Part shown: piece after piece, positions 46,820-54,682 of the stretch
How the letters are laid out: each line of letters begins with the position of its first letter
How positions within the stretch are numbered: the stretch's first letter is position 1
Source: Microbacterium sp. zg-B185
GTDB lineage: Bacteria; Actinomycetota; Actinomycetes; Actinomycetales; Microbacteriaceae
Direction of reading: 5' to 3'
Length of the DNA: 64,000 bases
Assembly (NCBI RefSeq): GCF_030246885.1
Contig: NZ_CP126739.1
Coordinates: 2,356,001 to 2,420,000 of the forward strand
Notes under the pieces: model-generated
Databases searched by the model: none
The model's input: only the letters and a program-made list of their open reading frames with translations
What the model was told of the DNA's origin: nothing
Program-made: the position numbers and the translations under genes

Positions 46820-47281
46820 TCAGTCGAGATGGTGGGCAAGGGCACTGAGGATGCCGCGCATGCCTGCTTCGCGTTGCGGACCGTCAGCCCAGAACTGATC
46901 GAAGAAGACTCCGTGTTCGACGTGCGTGAGTCGCGTTCCTTGCGGAATGGGTTCGAACTCGAACGAGGCGAGCGAGGTGGACATGTGGGCGCCGTCGAGC
47001 CACATGTCGTAGGTCGTGACGATTCGGGCGTGCTCGACGATGTTCGTGTACGTGCCTTCGTAACGGGACAGCGGCCCACCATGAAACTTCGCTTCGTCGA
47101 CGTCGCGACCGCCGACGCGGAAGTCGAACAGCCACTCGCGGCGATCGAACGTGTCACCGTCGCCGAACCACGCCCGCTTTCGTTCTTCCTCAGAGAACGC
47201 ACCCCAGATGGTCGCCACGGGAACGGGGTAGTCGCGGGTCAGTGTGAAACCGGAGTGGGCCAGTCGGCGTTCGACAGTCAT
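46820..47281 (-). CDS. SRPBCC (AHSA1-like) protein, second copy
   Basis: A 153-residue protein with the AHSA1 pattern: FTLTRDYPVPVATIWGAFSEEERKRAWFGDGDTF, WLFDFRVGGRD, then THVEHGVFFDQFWADGPQREAGMRGILSALA. It is the last gene of an ArsR-reductase-SRPBCC operon and starts nine bases after the reductase stop. Probably binds a hydrophobic ligand; role unknown. Confidence 0.89.
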   Translation of the reverse strand: MTVERRLAHSGFTLTRDYPVPVATIWGAFSEEERKRAWFGDGDTFDRREWLFDFRVGGRDVDEAKFHGGPLSRYEGTYTNIVEHARIVTTYDMWLDGAHMSTSLASFEFEPIPQGTRLTHVEHGVFFDQFWADGPQREAGMRGILSALAHHLD

Positions 47282-47290
47282 CGGCAGGTC

Positions 47291-47938
47291 CTATCGGGTG
47301 AAGGTGACATGGATCGTGCCGTTTTCTGCGACCTCCGTCGTGACGGTGTGCGTGGACTCCAGCCCGCGCAGGCCCTCCCACACGCGGTTGCCTCGGCCGA
47401 GCACGATGGGAGCGACTCCGATGTGAAGGTCGTCGACCAGGTCCGCGCGCAGGAACTCCCGCGCCGTTCGGATTCCGCCGCCGACGCGGACGTCACGGTT
47501 CTCAGCAGCAGCGGTCGCTTCGGCGAGAACGTCCGCGATCGCACCTGTCCGGAAATGGAACGAGGTGCCGCCGGCCATCGGGATGGGCGGTCGGGGTGCC
47601 GTGTGGGTCAGGACGTAGACCGGGCAGCCGAACGGCGGTTCATCTCCCCACCATCCCTTCCACTCCGGGTCGTCGGGGTGCTCGTGGAATCCGAACATGG
47701 CGGCGCCCATGATTTCGGCGCCCACACCCGTGAAGAACGCTGCCGCGTAGGCATCGTCGATTCCGGTTGTCCCCGCTCCACTGGTGTCACCGAAGACCTT
47801 CTCCCGAAACGTGCGGGTGGCCGCGTACGCCGCGGTCAACGCACCCCAATCCTCGCCCATGGGGTTTTCGGATGCGGCCGTCGGCGCCGCAGTGAATCCG
47901 TCAAGCGACGAGAACAGGTCGATCCGAACGCGGGTCAT
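47291..47938 (-). CDS. Dihydrofolate-reductase-like (RibD_C family) protein
   Basis: A 215-residue reductase-like protein: RIDLFSSLDGFTAAPTAASENPMGEDWG at the N-terminus, GAEIMGAAMFGF and RVGGGIRTAREFLRADLVDDLHIGVAPIVLGRG later, the NADPH-binding and dimer parts of the family. Substrate is unknown. Its start follows the ArsR stop by one base, so it is translated with it. An unrelated truncated relative lies at 5.2 kb near the other ArsR operon. Confidence 0.87.
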   Translation of the reverse strand: MTRVRIDLFSSLDGFTAAPTAASENPMGEDWGALTAAYAATRTFREKVFGDTSGAGTTGIDDAYAAAFFTGVGAEIMGAAMFGFHEHPDDPEWKGWWGDEPPFGCPVYVLTHTAPRPPIPMAGGTSFHFRTGAIADVLAEATAAAENRDVRVGGGIRTAREFLRADLVDDLHIGVAPIVLGRGNRVWEGLRGLESTHTVTTEVAENGTIHVTFTR

Positions 47939-47939
47939 C

Positions 47940-48278
47940 TCAGGTCTCCTTCGAGGTTGTGCGGGACAAGTGGATGCCCAGGCGATCCGCTGAGCGTTCG
48001 GCCGGCGTACGCTGCTCCCCGAGCCACAGGTGCAGGACGTCGAGAGCGCCGGGCCGCAGGGAAACGGTGCGGACGCGCCCCGCCTTGGTCGACGTGACCA
48101 CTCGTGCGTCTTCGAGCACGCGGAGATGCTGGAGCAGCGACGGCAACGCCATCGAGAACAGAGGGAGCAGTTCCGACACCACCGCCGGTGACTTCGCCAG
48201 ACGCTCCACCACCGCCCGACGGGTCGGATCGGCCAGCGCGCGAAGCACCACATCGACCTCGTCACGATAGTTAGGCAT
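47940..48278 (-). CDS. ArsR-family regulator, second copy
   Basis: A 112-residue winged-helix protein: DVVLRALADPTRRAVVERLAKSPAVVSELLPLF, then LPSLLQHLRVLEDARVVTSTKAGRVRTV. I chose the ATG at 48278 (MPNYRDEV). The start codon lies within a TTAGG-N6-CCTAA inverted repeat, which suggests autorepression by blocking RNA polymerase and a very short or absent leader. It heads an operon with a reductase and an SRPBCC protein. Confidence 0.88.
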   Translation of the reverse strand: MPNYRDEVDVVLRALADPTRRAVVERLAKSPAVVSELLPLFSMALPSLLQHLRVLEDARVVTSTKAGRVRTVSLRPGALDVLHLWLGEQRTPAERSADRLGIHLSRTTSKET

Positions 48279-48286
48279 ACACCTAA
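48271..48286. promoter_or_regulatory. Operator overlapping the second ArsR start
   Basis: TTAGG-N6-CCTAA is a perfect inverted repeat containing the ArsR ATG. The placement fits autorepression of a leaderless or short-leader promoter. Pairing with the ArsR protein is inferred. Confidence 0.55.
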
Positions 48287-48454
48287 CCATTGCGGTTGGG
48301 TCGCTCGCCGTCAACCCGGCGCAGACGATCGCTGCCGACCCGGATCACGTGCCCCGGCCTTGCTCTGCGCCACGCCGACCTCGTTCCCCGAGCGCGCCGA
48401 CTGCACGGTGGATGGCAGTCGCCGGCCCGGCAGCGTCGAGCGGCACGAGCTCCC

Positions 48455-49147
48455 TCAGAAGGGAATGAGCCCCAGCCAGAGAGCTATCGCGATGACGGTG
48501 ACGCAGCCTACGACGGTGACGGACAGCGCCGTGGAATGGTCCGCGATGAAACGCCCGAAGGTCCGGCGCTCACGCCCAGCCGGCGCGCTCGCGCCTTCGC
48601 TTGGTGTCGTCATCGGTTCAGCTTCGGGCTCCTCACCTACGGGCATGCCATCCGTCGTGAGAACACCCTCACTGGAGCGCGGCGCGTGGTCCGCGTCCGG
48701 CGCATCGTGGTCGTCGGCGATGGCTGACGCTCGGAGACGACCGATGGCCGGCAGCGACCCGCCGCGCTCGAGTTCGACGGCCAGCCGTCGAGAGAGTCGC
48801 TCGACCTCTGCCCGATCCAGGCCGGTCATCTGGGCGCTCGCTTCGAAGGCGGACGTCTTCTCATAGATCCAGCCCCGGAGCACCCAAGATGCAGCGGGTG
48901 CTCGCCGTCGGATGGACACCTCGATCGACGTCGGGTCCAGCGGATGCTGCTGCAGCGAATCTCGCAGGGCACTGAGGTCGTCGTGGTTGACCTGACGTCT
49001 GCCATCACCGGCCCGCCAGCGGGTGGGCTTGGCGAGCTCCCCCGCCGTGACGTATCTCACCAGTCGTTCGAGCTCGCCCAACGCCGACCAGACCTCCGCG
49101 CCACTTGTCACCTGGACGCGCACGATGATCGTGAATCCTTCGGCCAC
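48455..49147 (-). CDS. Tail-anchored protein of unknown function
   Basis: The 230-residue protein has an N-terminal globular domain of about 120 residues (IIVRVQVTSGAEVWSALGELERLVRYV, later VSIRRRAPAASWVLRGWIYE), an acidic Pro/Glu-rich linker and a C-terminal membrane helix (LSVTVVGCVTVIAIALWLGLIPF). I recognise no family. The membrane anchor at the very end suggests the bulk faces the cytosol. Confidence 0.62.
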   Translation of the reverse strand: MAEGFTIIVRVQVTSGAEVWSALGELERLVRYVTAGELAKPTRWRAGDGRRQVNHDDLSALRDSLQQHPLDPTSIEVSIRRRAPAASWVLRGWIYEKTSAFEASAQMTGLDRAEVERLSRRLAVELERGGSLPAIGRLRASAIADDHDAPDADHAPRSSEGVLTTDGMPVGEEPEAEPMTTPSEGASAPAGRERRTFGRFIADHSTALSVTVVGCVTVIAIALWLGLIPF

Positions 49148-49491
49148 CTGTCACCCCCGGCCCGTCGACTTCCAGCCCGTGGCATCCTATGCGACCTCGC
49201 AGTGGTCGACCACGCGACGGCGCCATGACGTGCCGCCCCGAGTCACTTCCCCGTCGCCGGCACGATCAGGATCCCCTCGGCGAGCTTCGCGTCGTCCCCG
49301 ACATAGCGCGCCTCGAAGGCATCGACGGGAACCCGGTCAACGACCGTGCCACATCCGTTGCCCTGCCTTCGTCGACACGGGCCCGAGACAGGATCGCTGC
49401 CGTAACGCGACGGAGTAGGCAGCATCCATGCCGCACCACGACGGACGGCGCAATCCCCCCATCGGACAGGCAGACGTGGTCACGGGCCTTC
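49148..49491. other. Gene-poor gap before tRNA-Thr
   Basis: About 345 bases contain no complete gene. The only coding-looking stretch is a short C-terminal-like fragment described separately. No repeat or integrase-like attachment site is evident next to the tRNA. Confidence 0.45.
49243..49353 (-). pseudogene. Possible gene remnant (C-terminal fragment)
   Basis: Read leftwards, about 33 codons ending in TGA give VPVDAFEARYVGDDAKLAEG and then ILIVPATGK, with the strong G/C third-position bias of real genes here, but no acceptable start and no coding-like sequence upstream. It resembles the C-terminus of a cut-down protein. No family can be named. It could be chance. Confidence 0.25.
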
Positions 49492-49567
49492 TGGAGCCGA
49501 CTACGGGACTTGAACCCGTAACCCCCTAATTACAAGTTAGGTGCGCTACCAATTGCGCCAAGTCGGC
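49492..49567 (-). tRNA. tRNA-Thr (UGU anticodon)
   Basis: The minus strand folds as a cloverleaf: acceptor GCCGACT/AGTCGGC, D arm with GGTAGCGC, anticodon stem CCTAA/TTAGG around loop CTTGTAA (anticodon TGT), and T arm GGGTTCAAGTCCC. The CCA end is encoded. The anticodon reads ACA threonine codons, rare in such GC-rich genomes. Confidence 0.95.
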
Positions 49568-49641
49568 AGGTGCCACAGTCTACCGAACGCGGATGCGCGA
49601 CCTCGGCCGACGGCATCCCGCAATCGAACCGCAGCCGCCCG

Positions 49642-50625
49642 CTACGGTGTGGTGGTCGGCGCCGGGGTGACGGTCGGTGTCGGAGTCGCGGTGGGCGTCT
49701 TGTAGTACGCGTCACTCGCGCTGGTCAGCACGAACTGCGCGAACTCCTTCGGGTCGTCGAGGGCTCCGACATATGGGACCCCGTTGACGAGCACCATCGG
49801 AGTGCCGGTGAGGGCGACGCCCTTGGTGTCCGGCAGTCCCTGCAGCGCACGCTCGGTCGCAGACTTGGCCCACGACGCGAAGGACTCGTTCTCGATGCAC
49901 GAGCGCACGACCTTCGCAGAGTCCGATCCGCTGGCGATCGCCATGTCGGCGAGTTCCACGTCGGTGTATCCGTCGGAGTCGACGGCGGGCTGCTGGCCCA
50001 GCAGTGCGTTGTTGAAGGCGAAGAACGTGGCCGGCGAGTGCGTCGCCACGCACGCGGCCGCGCTGGCGGCGCGCAGCGAGTACTTGGTGCCGTTGGATTT
50101 CGCCGTCAGCATCGCGACCGGATAGTAGGTCAGGGTCGCCGCGTCCTCGCTGACCCATTTGGACAGCTGCTGGACGTTCGCGACCTGGAAGTCGTGCGAG
50201 CCGGTCGAGAGATAGTCGACGTAGACGCGGATGTCGACGACGGGTTGTGCGGTCTCCGCCGGAGCCGGCGTGACGGCCTCGGCGGGAGGCTCCGTTTCGG
50301 TGGGCAGCGCGCCGAGCGCACCGGGCGTCTCGTCGCGGACGGACCCCGCCTCGGTGGGCACTCCGACCCCGGAGACGGTGGTCACGACGAAACCATCGTC
50401 GGTGACGTTCGCCGGCTTCAGCAACGGCTTCGAGCCCGCCGACGTCACAGCCCAGACCACCACGACCGCAGCGATCGCGATGACCGCGATCAGCGCCATC
50501 ACGATCGATGTGGTGCGGATGACGCGTGCCCGCGACTGCTGGGCCTGAACCTGCTGCGCCTTCTCGCGCACCGCGTGTCGGCGGTCGCGCCCAGCGGGCA
50601 CGTTCGGGGATTCGTCGCTGGACAT
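49642..50625 (-). CDS. Membrane-anchored DsbA-fold protein lacking the CxxC motif
   Basis: A 327-residue protein with a basic cytoplasmic start, one membrane helix (TTSIVMALIAVIAIAAVVVVWAV), a Pro/Thr/Glu-rich linker and a thioredoxin-like DsbA domain. Where relatives have DFxCPxC, this one has VDYLSTGSHDF, so both redox cysteines are gone; the cis-Pro loop GTPMVLVNG is kept. Two other Cys (AACVAT and RSCIEN) may pair. It probably no longer oxidises thiols, or has become a chaperone or scaffold. GAGAGG precedes the ATG. Divergent from the UgpC-like gene. Confidence 0.82.
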   Translation of the reverse strand: MSSDESPNVPAGRDRRHAVREKAQQVQAQQSRARVIRTTSIVMALIAVIAIAAVVVVWAVTSAGSKPLLKPANVTDDGFVVTTVSGVGVPTEAGSVRDETPGALGALPTETEPPAEAVTPAPAETAQPVVDIRVYVDYLSTGSHDFQVANVQQLSKWVSEDAATLTYYPVAMLTAKSNGTKYSLRAASAAACVATHSPATFFAFNNALLGQQPAVDSDGYTDVELADMAIASGSDSAKVVRSCIENESFASWAKSATERALQGLPDTKGVALTGTPMVLVNGVPYVGALDDPKEFAQFVLTSASDAYYKTPTATPTPTVTPAPTTTP

Positions 50626-50871
50626 GGGACCTCTCGGAGCGAACATACGGCCGGTCGGCGTCGCTTTCGCGGCGGAGTTGCGGCGCGGCCGCACGGGTAG
50701 GGCGGCCGATGACGATGCTAGCCAGACAGGCTGTGAAATACCCAGACGGAGTCTGCGTGAGAGCCCGTGGCATACTAATGGAGCGCCCGATGAGGGGCGT
50801 GCGGTTCGCCCCGCAAATTCCATCACTACGGATCGTCCGGCACGTACCTGCCGGTGAAGGAGAAGAAAACA

Positions 50872-51978
50872 ATGGCGTCAGTCACGTTCGACAACGCAAC
50901 CCGCTTGTACCCCGGAGGCACCCGCCCGGCGGTCGACAAGCTCAACCTCGAAGTCGGCGACGGCGAGTTCCTCGTCCTGGTCGGACCCTCCGGTTGCGGC
51001 AAGTCCACCTCGCTGCGGATGCTGGCCGGCCTCGAAGAGGTCAACTCGGGTCGGATCCTCATCGGCGACCGCGATGTCACCGACGTCCCGCCCAAGGACC
51101 GCGACATCGCGATGGTGTTCCAGAACTACGCGCTCTACCCGCACATGACCGTCGCCGAGAACATGGGCTTCGCCCTGAAGATCGCCGGCGTCGGCAAGGA
51201 GGAGCGCGCGGCGCGCGTCCTGGAGGCGGCCAAACTCCTTGACCTCGAGGACTACCTGACGCGCAAGCCGAAGGCGCTCTCCGGCGGCCAGCGTCAGCGC
51301 GTCGCGATGGGTCGCGCGATCGTGCGCCAGCCGCAGGTCTTCCTGATGGACGAGCCGCTGTCCAACCTGGACGCGAAGCTGCGCGTACAGACGCGCACCC
51401 AGATCGCGTCGCTGCAGCGCCGCCTGGGCGTCACCACGGTCTACGTCACGCACGACCAGACCGAGGCCCTCACCATGGGTGACCGCATCGCGGTGCTCAA
51501 GGACGGCCTCCTGCAGCAGGTCGGCACGCCGCGCGAACTGTATGAGCGCCCCAACAACGTGTTCGTCGCCGGATTCATCGGCTCGCCCGCGATGAACCTC
51601 TTCCAGTCCGACCTCGCCGAGGGCGGCGTCAGGTTCGGCTCCGAGGTTGTCCCGCTGGATCGTGACACGGTCGGCCGCGCGAACGGCAGCCAGGTCACCA
51701 TCGGCGTGCGCCCGGAGGACATCGTGGTCGGCCCCGCCGACGGCCGTGGTCTGTCGGTCGTGGTGGATCTCGTTGAGGAGCTCGGCGCAGACGGATACCT
51801 CTACGGGCACACCGACATCAGCGGCGAGCGCACCGACATCGTCGCGCGCGTCGACGGCCGCAACCACCCGAACGCGGGTGAGACGGTCACGCTGGCCGCC
51901 ACCGCCGGACACGTCCACGCCTTCGATGTGGAAACCGGCGAGCGCCTCAACGACGCTCCGGTCATCTCGGGCACGTAG
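50872..51978 (+). CDS. Sugar ABC transporter ATPase (UgpC/MsiK type)
   Basis: A 368-residue ATPase with Walker A GPSGCGKST, Q-loop FQNYALYPHMT, signature LSGGQRQRVAMGRA, Walker B VFLMDEPLSNLDA and a C-terminal TOBE domain (VTIGVRPEDIVVGP). No permeases or binding protein are adjacent; in actinobacteria such an orphan ATPase (MsiK) energises several carbohydrate importers. I chose MASVTFDN with GGAGAAG upstream over an ATG six codons earlier. A CATACT -10-like hexamer lies about 100 bases upstream. A strong terminator follows. Confidence 0.92.
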   Translation: MASVTFDNATRLYPGGTRPAVDKLNLEVGDGEFLVLVGPSGCGKSTSLRMLAGLEEVNSGRILIGDRDVTDVPPKDRDIAMVFQNYALYPHMTVAENMGFALKIAGVGKEERAARVLEAAKLLDLEDYLTRKPKALSGGQRQRVAMGRAIVRQPQVFLMDEPLSNLDAKLRVQTRTQIASLQRRLGVTTVYVTHDQTEALTMGDRIAVLKDGLLQQVGTPRELYERPNNVFVAGFIGSPAMNLFQSDLAEGGVRFGSEVVPLDRDTVGRANGSQVTIGVRPEDIVVGPADGRGLSVVVDLVEELGADGYLYGHTDISGERTDIVARVDGRNHPNAGETVTLAATAGHVHAFDVETGERLNDAPVISGT

Positions 51979-51986
51979 CGAACAGC

Positions 51987-52035
51987 AACCGCGGCGCGGA
52001 GGGTCATCGACCCCCGCGCCGCGGTTTCATTTTCC
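51987..52035 (+). terminator. Rho-independent terminator after the UgpC/MsiK gene
   Basis: A 13-base stem AACCGCGGCGCGG with its complement encloses a second stem GGGTC-ATC-GACCC, and TTTCATTTT follows. It ends the ATPase transcript 17 bases before the DUF4032 ATG. Confidence 0.9.
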
Positions 52036-52052
52036 AGAGACCCTGGAGGGAT

Positions 52053-53390
52053 ATGTCAGACGCGCTCAGCATCACCGCGAGCTCGGTGGACCCCGCCCTG
52101 CTGGCACTGCCCTGGTCGACTCCGCTGGCCGAGTGGCCGAGCAGCACGATCGTGTTCCTGCCCAAGGGACTCTCCCGTCACCTCGTCCGCTTCGCCAACC
52201 TCTCCGGCCGCGTGGTGGCGATCAAGGAGACGACCGAGCAGATGGCGCGTCGCGAGTACGACATGCTCGGGAACCTGGATCGCCTCGATGCGCCCTGCGT
52301 CCAGCGCGTCGCGGTGATCGCCGGAAGGATGGATGCCGCGGGCAGAGCCCTGCCGGCAGCGCTGGTCACCGCGCATCTGAAATTCTCCCTGCCGTACCGT
52401 GCACTGTTCACGCAGGTGCTTCGCCCGGACACCGCGAACCGCCTGGTGGATGCGCTTGCGGTCCTGCTGGTGCGTCTGCACAACGTGGGATTCTTCTGGG
52501 GCGATGTCTCACTGTCGAACACCCTCTTCCGCCGTGACGCCGGCGCCTTCGCGGCCTACCTCGTGGACGCCGAGACCGGCGAGCTGCACGAATCCGGTCT
52601 GACACCGGGCCAGCGCGCCCACGACCTGGATGTCGCCCGCACCAACATCGCGGGCGAGATCATGGACCTGGAAGCGGGCGGCCGCCTCGAAGGCGGCGTG
52701 GATGCGGTGGCCATCGCCGACGGCATCCTCTCGTCGTACCGGCTGCTGTGGGCGGCCCTGACCGATCAGGAGACCTTCGCCGCGAACGAGTCGTGGCGCA
52801 TCACCGAGCGGGTGCAGCGATTGAACGATCTCGGGTTCGACATCGGGGAGATGTCCATCCAGGCCAGGACCGACGGAACGCGTGTCTCGATCCAGCCGAA
52901 GGTCGTCGACGCCGGGCACCATCAGCGCCGACTGCTGCGCCTGACCGGCCTGGACGTCGAAGAGAACCAGGCACGGCGACTGCTGAACGATCTGGACGAG
53001 TTCCGGGCGAGGATCTCGCGCACGGGCGATGACGAGGACATGGTGGCGCACGAGTGGCTCACGCGCGTCTTCGAGCCGGTGATCAAGGCCATCCCGTTCG
53101 ACCTCCGCGCCAAGCTCGAACCGGCCGAGGTGTTCCACCAGGTGCTCGAGCATCGCTGGTACATGTCTCAGCGTCGCGGGCGTTCGGTGCCGCTGGCCGA
53201 GGTGCTCACCAGCTACATCGACGACGTCCTGCGCCACCGGCGCGACGAGGCGACCCTGATGGGGCCGGTCACCGAGACGATGTCGCTGCCGGTGGTCACC
53301 TCCAGTGGCCGGCCGCTCGGGCCGGACGAGAACGCCCCTCTGGAGGCGGACGAGGAAGCGGACAGCCTGGACTGGCGCGACCTGGTCTGA
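52053..53390 (+). CDS. DUF4032 protein with kinase-like N-terminal region
   Basis: A 445-residue protein: the N-terminal part has a kinase-like pattern (RVVAIKETTEQMARREYDMLGNL resembles the Lys-containing strand; NVGFFWGDVSLSNTLFRRDAGAFAAYLVDAETGEL the catalytic and DxD-like loop). The C-terminal part is DUF4032 (VSIQPKVVDAGHHQRRLLRLTGLDVEENQARRLLNDL). It resembles lipopolysaccharide-kinase-like proteins, yet no substrate is known. It is convergent with the E2 gene and both stop codons lie in one palindrome. Confidence 0.85.
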   Translation: MSDALSITASSVDPALLALPWSTPLAEWPSSTIVFLPKGLSRHLVRFANLSGRVVAIKETTEQMARREYDMLGNLDRLDAPCVQRVAVIAGRMDAAGRALPAALVTAHLKFSLPYRALFTQVLRPDTANRLVDALAVLLVRLHNVGFFWGDVSLSNTLFRRDAGAFAAYLVDAETGELHESGLTPGQRAHDLDVARTNIAGEIMDLEAGGRLEGGVDAVAIADGILSSYRLLWAALTDQETFAANESWRITERVQRLNDLGFDIGEMSIQARTDGTRVSIQPKVVDAGHHQRRLLRLTGLDVEENQARRLLNDLDEFRARISRTGDDEDMVAHEWLTRVFEPVIKAIPFDLRAKLEPAEVFHQVLEHRWYMSQRRGRSVPLAEVLTSYIDDVLRHRRDEATLMGPVTETMSLPVVTSSGRPLGPDENAPLEADEEADSLDWRDLV

Positions 53391-53401
53391 GTTCAGACCA
53401 G
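53382..53401. repeat. Palindrome holding both stop codons of convergent genes
   Basis: CTGGTCTGAGTTCAGACCAG has nine-base arms around GT. Each arm encodes Leu-Val-stop for one gene, DUF4032 on the plus strand and E2 on the minus strand. It may work as a bidirectional terminator. Confidence 0.85.
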
Positions 53402-54682
53402 CACGCTCACCGGGTTCTCGATGCGGCGGACGAAAGCCGCCAGCAGCTGCGCCGCCAGCGCACCGTCCAGCACCCGGTGATCCGCCGAGAGCGTCACCGT
53501 CATCACCGTCGCGACCGCCAGCTCGCCGTCGGCATCGACCACGGGGCGCCGGGTCGCGGCGCCCACCGCGAAGATCCCCGCCTGCGGCGGGTTGATGATC
53601 GCCGAGAACTCCCGGGTTCCGTACATGCCCAGGTTGGAGACCGAGAACGAACCGCCTTCCAGCTCGTGCTGCCTGAGACGACCTGCCCGCGCACGTTCCG
53701 CGAGATCCCGTATGGCGCGGCTGAGCTCGCCGAGCGGCATCCGTTCTACTCCCTGCACGACCGGTGTCAGCAGACCGCCGGGCACCGCGACCGCGATCGC
53801 AAGGTCGACGCCGGTGAACCGGCGGATGGCGTCGTCGGTCCAGATGGCGTTCGCCTCGGGCACGTCCTGCAGCGCTGCGGCGACCGCCTTGACCACGAGA
53901 TCGTTCACCGACACGCTGACATCCGCCGCGTCGTTGATGCGTGCGCGCACGGCGAGCAGCTCGTCGACCCGGCAGTGCGCGACTAGATAGAAGTGCGGCA
54001 CAGTGGCCGTGCTCTCACCCAGCCGCCGGGCGATCGCACGGCGCATGCCGGTGTGCGGGATGTCGGTGTACTGGGCCGGCACGGCGTCGACGTGAGCGGA
54101 TGCCGAGGCCGGCGCCGGCGGCACGGCAGCGCGCGCCGAACCGCCCAGAGCGGCCGTCAGAACGGCATCCAGGTCTCGTCGCACGACCCGTCCGTTCGGC
54201 CCCGACCCGACCACCGCGGAAAGGTCGATGCCGCGTTCGCGAGCGAGCCTGCGCACCAGCGGGCTGGCGAAGAGTCGGCTGCCGGCTCCACCCGGCGCGG
54301 CGGCCGGAGTGGACGCGGCGGCCGCGGTGGCCGTCGTGACCTCGGCGGTCGGTGCGGGCGCGGCATCCTGCGCGACCGCCGCCGCCGCCGCCGTCGCCGT
54401 CGCCGTCGCCTCGACGCTCCGCAACGCCTCTTCGGCGCTCTCGCCCGGCGCAGCCAGAACGGCGATCGGGCTTCCCACCGTGGCCGTCTCGCCGGCAGCC
54501 ACGAGCACACCGGCGATCGTTCCGTCCGCTTCGGCCTCGTACTCGACAACGGCCTTCTCGGTCTCTATCTCGACGATCGCCTGACCGACGGTGACCTGGT
54601 CGCCGACGTCGATCAGCCAGGTCTGAATGGCGGCCTCGTTCCCGCCTGCTGCCAGCTGCGGCATCCTGACCACCACGCCCAT
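53393..54682 (-). CDS. 2-oxo acid dehydrogenase E2 (dihydrolipoyl acyltransferase)
   Basis: A 429-residue E2 with an N-terminal lipoyl domain (EIETEKAVVEYEAEADG, lipoylated Lys), an Ala/Thr/Pro-rich hinge, a peripheral-subunit-binding domain (ASPLVRRLARERGIDLSAVVGSGPNGRVVRRD) and a catalytic domain ending with SADHRVLDGALAAQLL, where His and Asp catalyse acyl transfer. It would pass acyl groups from the E1 encoded just upstream to CoA. E1 and E2 overlap by one base. No lipoamide dehydrogenase (E3) is here. The substrate is an oxo acid or acetoin; cannot be fixed from sequence. Confidence 0.93.
   Translation of the reverse strand: MGVVVRMPQLAAGGNEAAIQTWLIDVGDQVTVGQAIVEIETEKAVVEYEAEADGTIAGVLVAAGETATVGSPIAVLAAPGESAEEALRSVEATATATAAAAAVAQDAAPAPTAEVTTATAAAASTPAAAPGGAGSRLFASPLVRRLARERGIDLSAVVGSGPNGRVVRRDLDAVLTAALGGSARAAVPPAPASASAHVDAVPAQYTDIPHTGMRRAIARRLGESTATVPHFYLVAHCRVDELLAVRARINDAADVSVSVNDLVVKAVAAALQDVPEANAIWTDDAIRRFTGVDLAIAVAVPGGLLTPVVQGVERMPLGELSRAIRDLAERARAGRLRQHELEGGSFSVSNLGMYGTREFSAIINPPQAGIFAVGAATRRPVVDADGELAVATVMTVTLSADHRVLDGALAAQLLAAFVRRIENPVSVLV

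Noticed and set aside
46797..46830. A fourth copy of the dispersed palindromic repeat
   Set aside because: Only TTCGATACGCCGGCAGC matches; the other arm (CTACTCGACC) is missing.
49492..49567. tRNA-Thr as an integration site of a genomic island
   Set aside because: No integrase, no direct repeat of the tRNA 3' end and no compositional break were seen nearby.
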